Below the pieces are notes generated by a model. It was not told where the DNA came from. It ran no database searches and saw only the letters and a list, made by a program, of their open reading frames with translations. This document shows, piece by piece, positions 7,361-10,338 of a stretch of 10,338 nt of DNA. The position numbers were made by a program, and so were the translations under genes. Source of the stretch: Thermoflavifilum sp. (GTDB lineage: Bacteria > Bacteroidota > Bacteroidia > Chitinophagales > Chitinophagaceae); contig JADGHY010000057.1 of assembly GCA_019683625.1 (NCBI GenBank), positions 1 through 10,338 on the forward strand, written 5' to 3'. Positions within the stretch are counted from its first letter, which is position 1, and each line of letters starts with the position of its first letter.

Positions 7361-9361
7361 CTATTTGTTTAATTGGCTTTCCAAAGAAGAAATCCATTGC
7401 ATAGCTTGTTGATACACCTTTTCCATGTCGCCGCTGGAAGCCGCAGGAGCATACAATGCCTGTTCACAATGATCCAGCAGTTGAAATAGTGATTCTACTT
7501 GTTCGGGTTGGACAGACATGTGCAACAAGGCTTCCCTGACTTTTTCCCGACTCAACGCCGCAAACGGGATATTGCATTTATGGCTCAGATACCCCCAGAG
7601 GGCCTGGGAGGTTTCTTGATAAAAAGCTTTTTCCTGATGCTGGCGCAGGAGTTCACCAGCTTGTGCCAGGCGTTTGCGGGCAATCCGGTTCGCCTGTTTA
7701 TTTTTCCATAATACCTCATCGGCCCGAAGCAGAGCCAGTTTTCGCTGTTGGCGCCGCCAGAACCAAATCCCGGCTAAAGGCAAAGCTAACAACATCCAAT
7801 ACCACCATTGCCGCCACAGGGTGAAATCGCTGCGCAACCACAACAAGGGACTGAAATGAATAGGCGCCAACTGATCGGGCAATATATGCTGCTGGCCAAA
7901 ATCTACCGGCGCGGTTGCAGCCCGGTTGCCCATGGTCACGTGCAAGGCAATGGGCTCCGTCTCTACCTGCTTATACGTTTTGGTCTGCGGATCAAAATAG
8001 GCAAAACGAATGGCCGGAATGGTGTAGTCGCCAGCAGCATGGGGCATAAACACATATTCAAATGTACGGGAGCCAGAAAAGGGTATGCTATTCTTTCGGA
8101 AATGATCTTCAATCTTGGGATCATAGGTATCGAAACTGCCAGGAAAATCTATGGCAGGTGCACTGATCATCTGCAGATTTCCTTCCCCGCTCACCGTCAC
8201 CTTCAAGGTACCGGCATCGTCGGTACTGAGGCTGGGCTTATCAACTGTGGCCGTGATAGTAAAGTTCCCTACCGCACCGGTAAAATTTTCCGGCTTGCCT
8301 TCCTCAGGCAAAGGCTTCACGTGAATGGTCACGGGATTGCTGCTCAGATGGTAGTCAAAATCCCGATAACTGAGGCCCGACCCTCCCCCAAAAGGGTCAT
8401 CGAAAAAGGGATCATCAAAGGGGTTAAAGTGAAAAGGATCTTTCAAAAATTCTTCCAATGGATCACCATGCCGCACATGGCGGGGCGACCGGTTGAGGAT
8501 ATAGAGCCGCACTTTATTGTCAATCTCCACGGGATCTAACTGCAAATTACCCGTTTGCAAGGGAAATAAAATGGTCTTGCGGATCGTGAATACCTTAAAA
8601 CGTTTGCCATCCACAATTTCCGTGGTGGCTTGTGGCGGATTGGGCAAATCAATATCATGGGTAGAGAAACCACTGAAGGCTGGTACCTTCATCACATCTG
8701 AAGTCGTTTGCAAGCGGGTATACAACTTATAGGTGGCCACGATCTGCTCACCTTGATAGACATCGGTTTTATCCACATTAACCTTCACGAATACATTTTT
8801 CCGAATCACTGCCATAGGATCCTCTCCGCTGCGTATCAGACCCGGAAACTGCCCCAGGTCCGACTCATCCTCATCCGGTGGCATAAAGCCTGGAGCCGAT
8901 GGCATCGGAAGGGCAGAAGAAGCAGATGATGATCCACTTCCGGCGTTATTGGAGGCCATGCCTGCAGCCACCTGAATGGTAACCGGGTTCGAACGCAAGG
9001 TGGCTCCGTCAACGGTTGCCGTGGCTCCCTCAATGGTGAATTTGCCAGCCCGCATTGGCTGCAAAACATAGGTAACCGTGTAGCTGGAGCTCACCTGGCC
9101 ATTTACAATGCTGGTCTGCTGCGATTGAAAATTTTGCAGCACCTGAAAACCTTTAAACGAAGGGGGCGTAAATGCCGTGATGTGCTGGGCATTTTCTAAG
9201 ATAAACTGAACCTGAAAAGGCTGATGCAGGTCAACCGTATGGGATTGGACACGCGTAGTGAAGTGCACAGGCGAAGATTGTGCCATGGCTTGCATGCCCG
9301 TCCAGAAGCATAACCAACCGCTTAATAGCACATGCCAGCTGTAATGGATACTGCGTTTCAT
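7361..9361 (-). CDS. batD: BatD family protein (Bat aerotolerance operon)
   Basis: The product is 666 residues, close to the BatD size. BatD is a periplasm-facing membrane protein of the Bat complex, linked genetically to oxygen and envelope stress tolerance; its molecular activity is not known. The signal peptide spans about 1-28, ending AMAQ. Three or more Ig-like beta-sandwich regions follow: about 31-131 (FTTRVQSHTVDLHQPFQVQFIL...NPVTIQVA), about 188-290 (FVKVNVDKTDVYQGEQIVATYKLY) and about 342-475 (NPVTIHVKPLP...FTITATVDKPSL...AGDYTIPAIRFAYFDP). These match the BatD oxygen-tolerance pattern. A Ser/Gly/Pro linker occupies about 134-165. An acidic DPF-repeat segment lies at 308-324. One membrane helix at about 517-536 is followed by the basic WFWRRQQRK, then a cytoplasmic helical tail to 666. 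A TATATTTG box lies 14 bp upstream of the ATG. The gene is complete, and batE follows after one base. batA, batB and batC are not in the expected upstream position. Confidence 0.92.
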   Translation of the reverse strand: MKRSIHYSWHVLLSGWLCFWTGMQAMAQSSPVHFTTRVQSHTVDLHQPFQVQFILENAQHITAFTPPSFKGFQVLQNFQSQQTSIVNGQVSSSYTVTYVLQPMRAGKFTIEGATATVDGATLRSNPVTIQVAAGMASNNAGSGSSSASSALPMPSAPGFMPPDEDESDLGQFPGLIRSGEDPMAVIRKNVFVKVNVDKTDVYQGEQIVATYKLYTRLQTTSDVMKVPAFSGFSTHDIDLPNPPQATTEIVDGKRFKVFTIRKTILFPLQTGNLQLDPVEIDNKVRLYILNRSPRHVRHGDPLEEFLKDPFHFNPFDDPFFDDPFGGGSGLSYRDFDYHLSSNPVTIHVKPLPEEGKPENFTGAVGNFTITATVDKPSLSTDDAGTLKVTVSGEGNLQMISAPAIDFPGSFDTYDPKIEDHFRKNSIPFSGSRTFEYVFMPHAAGDYTIPAIRFAYFDPQTKTYKQVETEPIALHVTMGNRAATAPVDFGQQHILPDQLAPIHFSPLLWLRSDFTLWRQWWYWMLLALPLAGIWFWRRQQRKLALLRADEVLWKNKQANRIARKRLAQAGELLRQHQEKAFYQETSQALWGYLSHKCNIPFAALSREKVREALLHMSVQPEQVESLFQLLDHCEQALYAPAASSGDMEKVYQQAMQWISSLESQLNK

Positions 9362-9375
9362 GTCTTATCAGCAGA

Positions 9376-9383
9376 CAAATATA
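9376..9383 (-). promoter_or_regulatory. Candidate -7 box upstream of batD
   Basis: On the minus strand this reads TATATTTG, an exact match to the Bacteroidota primary-sigma -7 consensus TAnnTTTG. It ends 14 bases before the batD ATG, so the leader would be under about 10 bases. No clear -33 TTTG is found about 20 bases further upstream. It suggests that batDE may be transcribed separately from the dehydrogenase gene 76 bp upstream. Confidence 0.4.
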
Positions 9384-9437
9384 TCCAAAGCCGCTGCCAC
9401 AGGCTGTTAGGGCTACGTTAAAAATGGCAAAAAAATA

Positions 9438-10154
9438 TCATGTGTCGGCCGGAATATCGCCCTCCATAGGACGTATGGTTAATTCTTCTACTACGGTTTG
9501 AGGAGACAGGTTGCAAAGCTGCCACACCAGCATAGCTATGTCTTGAGGTGGAATAAACCGCTCCGCCGGGGCCGGATAGCCTGCCCATGAATCTGTGAGG
9601 GTGGGGCCGGGCATAAGTGCCGTGACCTTGATGCGGTAAGGTTTTAACTCCTCCCGCAGATTGCGCGAAAAGCCTAACAGGGCAAATTTGCTGATGCTAT
9701 ACGAACCTCCGTTGGCATAGGCCTGAAGACTGGCAGTGGAGCAAATATTGAAAATATGCCCTTGCCGACGGGATATCATCAGCGGCAAAAGCGCACGTGT
9801 CAGGTAATAGGCACTGTACAGATTGCTGGCCATTTGCCGTTCTAATTGTCCCTCTTCCTCTTGATGCACCGCACCGGGTTCAAAGATACCCGCATTGTTT
9901 ACCAACACATCGATGACAGGAAAATGTTGTTGTACTTCGTTGGCAAATGCATGCACCTGTTCTTCGTCGGTCACATCCACACGGGTGACAATAGCCATAC
10001 CACCGGGATGCCGTGTTTGCATTTCCTGTTTGACGGCTTGGAGTGCAGCCTCATTGCGACCGCATAAAGCCACATGCCAGTGTTGCTGAGCAAAATGCAG
10101 GGCTATGGCTTTACCAATGCCTCTGGTGCCTCCGCTGATGACAATATATCCCAT
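9438..10154 (-). CDS. Short-chain dehydrogenase/reductase (SDR), NAD(P)-dependent
   Basis: With the start chosen at the ATG at 10154 the product is 238 residues, a classical-SDR length. This is a cytosolic oxidoreductase of unknown substrate. The Rossmann dinucleotide-binding motif is GGTRGIG at residues 8-14. Arg33 after beta-2 (CGRN) favours NADPH. D60 and NNAG (86-89) follow. The catalytic tetrad is complete: N111, S139, Y152 and K156 (YSISK), then MPGPTLTDSW after beta-6. The start at 10154 places the glycine motif at the usual distance from the N-terminus. An ATG two codons earlier (10160) and a TTG at 10178 are alternatives. No Shine-Dalgarno is seen. The end, GDIPADT, is unremarkable. 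The gene lies between the tRNA-like sequence and batDE. Its relation to either is not evident, and many SDRs of this type are annotated only as 3-oxoacyl-ACP reductase-like. Confidence 0.93.
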   Translation of the reverse strand: MGYIVISGGTRGIGKAIALHFAQQHWHVALCGRNEAALQAVKQEMQTRHPGGMAIVTRVDVTDEEQVHAFANEVQQHFPVIDVLVNNAGIFEPGAVHQEEEGQLERQMASNLYSAYYLTRALLPLMISRRQGHIFNICSTASLQAYANGGSYSISKFALLGFSRNLREELKPYRIKVTALMPGPTLTDSWAGYPAPAERFIPPQDIAMLVWQLCNLSPQTVVEELTIRPMEGDIPADT

Positions 10155-10160
10155 GCGCAT

Positions 10161-10168
10161 CAAAGATA
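10161..10168 (-). promoter_or_regulatory. Candidate -7 box immediately upstream of the SDR gene
   Basis: On the minus strand this reads TATCTTTG, an exact match to TAnnTTTG. It ends only 6 bases before the ATG at 10154, so a transcript from it would start at or next to the start codon. If used, the SDR message would be leaderless or nearly so and the TTG start at 10178 would be excluded. There is no obvious -33 element, so the match could be chance. Confidence 0.3.
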
Positions 10169-10195
10169 GGAAAAGCAAATCAGGCAGGGAATTCG

Positions 10196-10275
10196 AGCGG
10201 AAGACGGGATTCGAACCCGCGGCCCTCAGCTTGGGATCCCGGCTCAGCCGGGACTACCAACTGAGCTACCTAAAA
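10196..10275 (-). tRNA. tRNA-Gly(CCC)-like gene with intact 3' half and abnormal 5' half, possibly a pseudo-tRNA
   Basis: On the minus strand the 3' half fits tRNA-Gly exactly: U33 at 10236, anticodon CCC at 10235-10233, AA, 3' anticodon strand GCTGA, variable GGGCC, T-arm GCGGG-TTCGAAT-CCCGT, acceptor strand CTTCCGC and discriminator T at 10196. CCA is not encoded. The 5' half has a normal TAGCTCAGTTGGTAG D-region (10268-10254). However, the seven bases before it (TTTTAGG) cannot pair with CTTCCGC; GCGGAAG would be needed. The D-region is not followed by GAGC, and no TCAGC precedes the anticodon loop. Instead the hairpin TCCCGGC-TGA-GCCGGGA fills 10237-10253. Read differently, TCCCG-GCTGAGC-CGGGA is a 5-bp, 7-base-loop anticodon arm with anticodon TGA and a 16-base variable arm, but position 33 would then be C and the acceptor still fails. 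It is either a broken or chimeric tRNA or an assembly artefact. Confidence 0.5.
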
Positions 10276-10297
10276 AATCAAACACCAAAAAACTTCG

Positions 10298-10338
10298 AGC
10301 GGAAGACGGGATTCGAACCCGCGGCCCTCAGCTTGGGA
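10298..10338 (-). tRNA. Second tRNA-Gly(CCC)-like copy, partial (3' half only in window)
   Basis: This is identical over its visible length to the 3' half at 10196-10236. It includes the anticodon CCC, the 3' anticodon strand, the T-arm, the CTTCCGC acceptor strand and the discriminator T at 10298. The window ends at the base equivalent to U33, so its 5' half cannot be judged. It could be a normal tRNA-Gly gene of which the neighbouring copy is a defective duplicate. Confidence 0.55.

Larger units (their letters stand above)
10192..10338 (-). repeat. Tandem direct repeat, 45 bp exact, period 102 bp
   Basis: The 45 bases at 10192-10236 recur without change at 10294-10338, where the window ends. 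The repeat unit is the 3' half of a tRNA-Gly(CCC)-like sequence plus a few bases after its 3' end. The true length of the match is unknown because the second copy is cut by the window edge. Between the copies lie a 17-base hairpin, a D-arm-like stretch, and an A/T-rich spacer of about 23 bases. Confidence 0.9.

Noticed and set aside
7808..8539. 243-codon plus-strand ORF opposite batD
   Set aside because: It lies wholly antisense within batD, its product has no recognisable domain or signal, and the minus frame encodes a clear BatD.
9384..9437. Possible rho-independent terminator between the SDR gene and batD
   Set aside because: Only short GC stems are found (GCC-TGT-GGC and AGCC/GGCT), with no T-run following on the minus strand.
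10155..10178. Extended SDR start at TTG (10178), 246 residues
   Set aside because: The extra eight residues are not SDR-like, a -7-like box lies inside this stretch, and the ATG at 10154 puts GGTRGIG at the usual distance from the N-terminus.
10192..10338. CRISPR array or mobile-element ends
   Set aside because: There are only two copies, and the repeated unit is clearly a tRNA 3' half. No cas gene, transposase or integrase is present in the window.

Overview
The window reads as chromosomal DNA of a Bacteroidota member, most likely a Chitinophagaceae-like lineage. The signs are a SusC/SusD outer-membrane nutrient uptake pair, a BatD/BatE pair, lipoprotein signals typical of the phylum, -7 boxes of the TAnnTTTG type, and few Shine-Dalgarno sequences. 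Every recognisable gene is on the minus strand, so transcription runs from high to low coordinates.

Right edge (10196-10338): two tandem copies, 102 bp apart, of a tRNA-Gly(CCC)-like sequence. The 3' half is textbook. The 5' half of the complete copy is abnormal: there is no matching acceptor strand, and a 7-bp hairpin sits where the D-stem and anticodon stem should close. The second copy runs off the window.

9438-10154: a short-chain dehydrogenase/reductase with a complete catalytic set. It is followed after a 76-bp gap by batD (7361-9361) and batE (6565-7359). These two are separated by a single base and are probably translationally coupled. BatD and BatE are envelope proteins usually encoded at the end of a batABCDE operon with a MoxR ATPase, but here batA-C are not upstream.

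6311-6564: a 254-bp intergenic stretch between batE and the transport operon, holding a near-perfect 16-bp palindrome and a doubtful 65-codon ORF.

1-6310: a nutrient uptake operon in the order susC (TonB-dependent channel), susD (surface lipoprotein lid), then a third surface lipoprotein. The third protein has two fibronectin-III-like domains and the start of a probable beta-helix, and is cut by the left edge. Together these would bind an extracellular polymer at the cell surface and import its oligomers. The third protein hints at pectin or a related glycan, but no hydrolase, lyase or regulator lies in the window, so the substrate stays open. No mobile element, CRISPR array or clearly new multi-gene system is visible. 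The odd tRNA-like tandem repeat is the most unusual structure.
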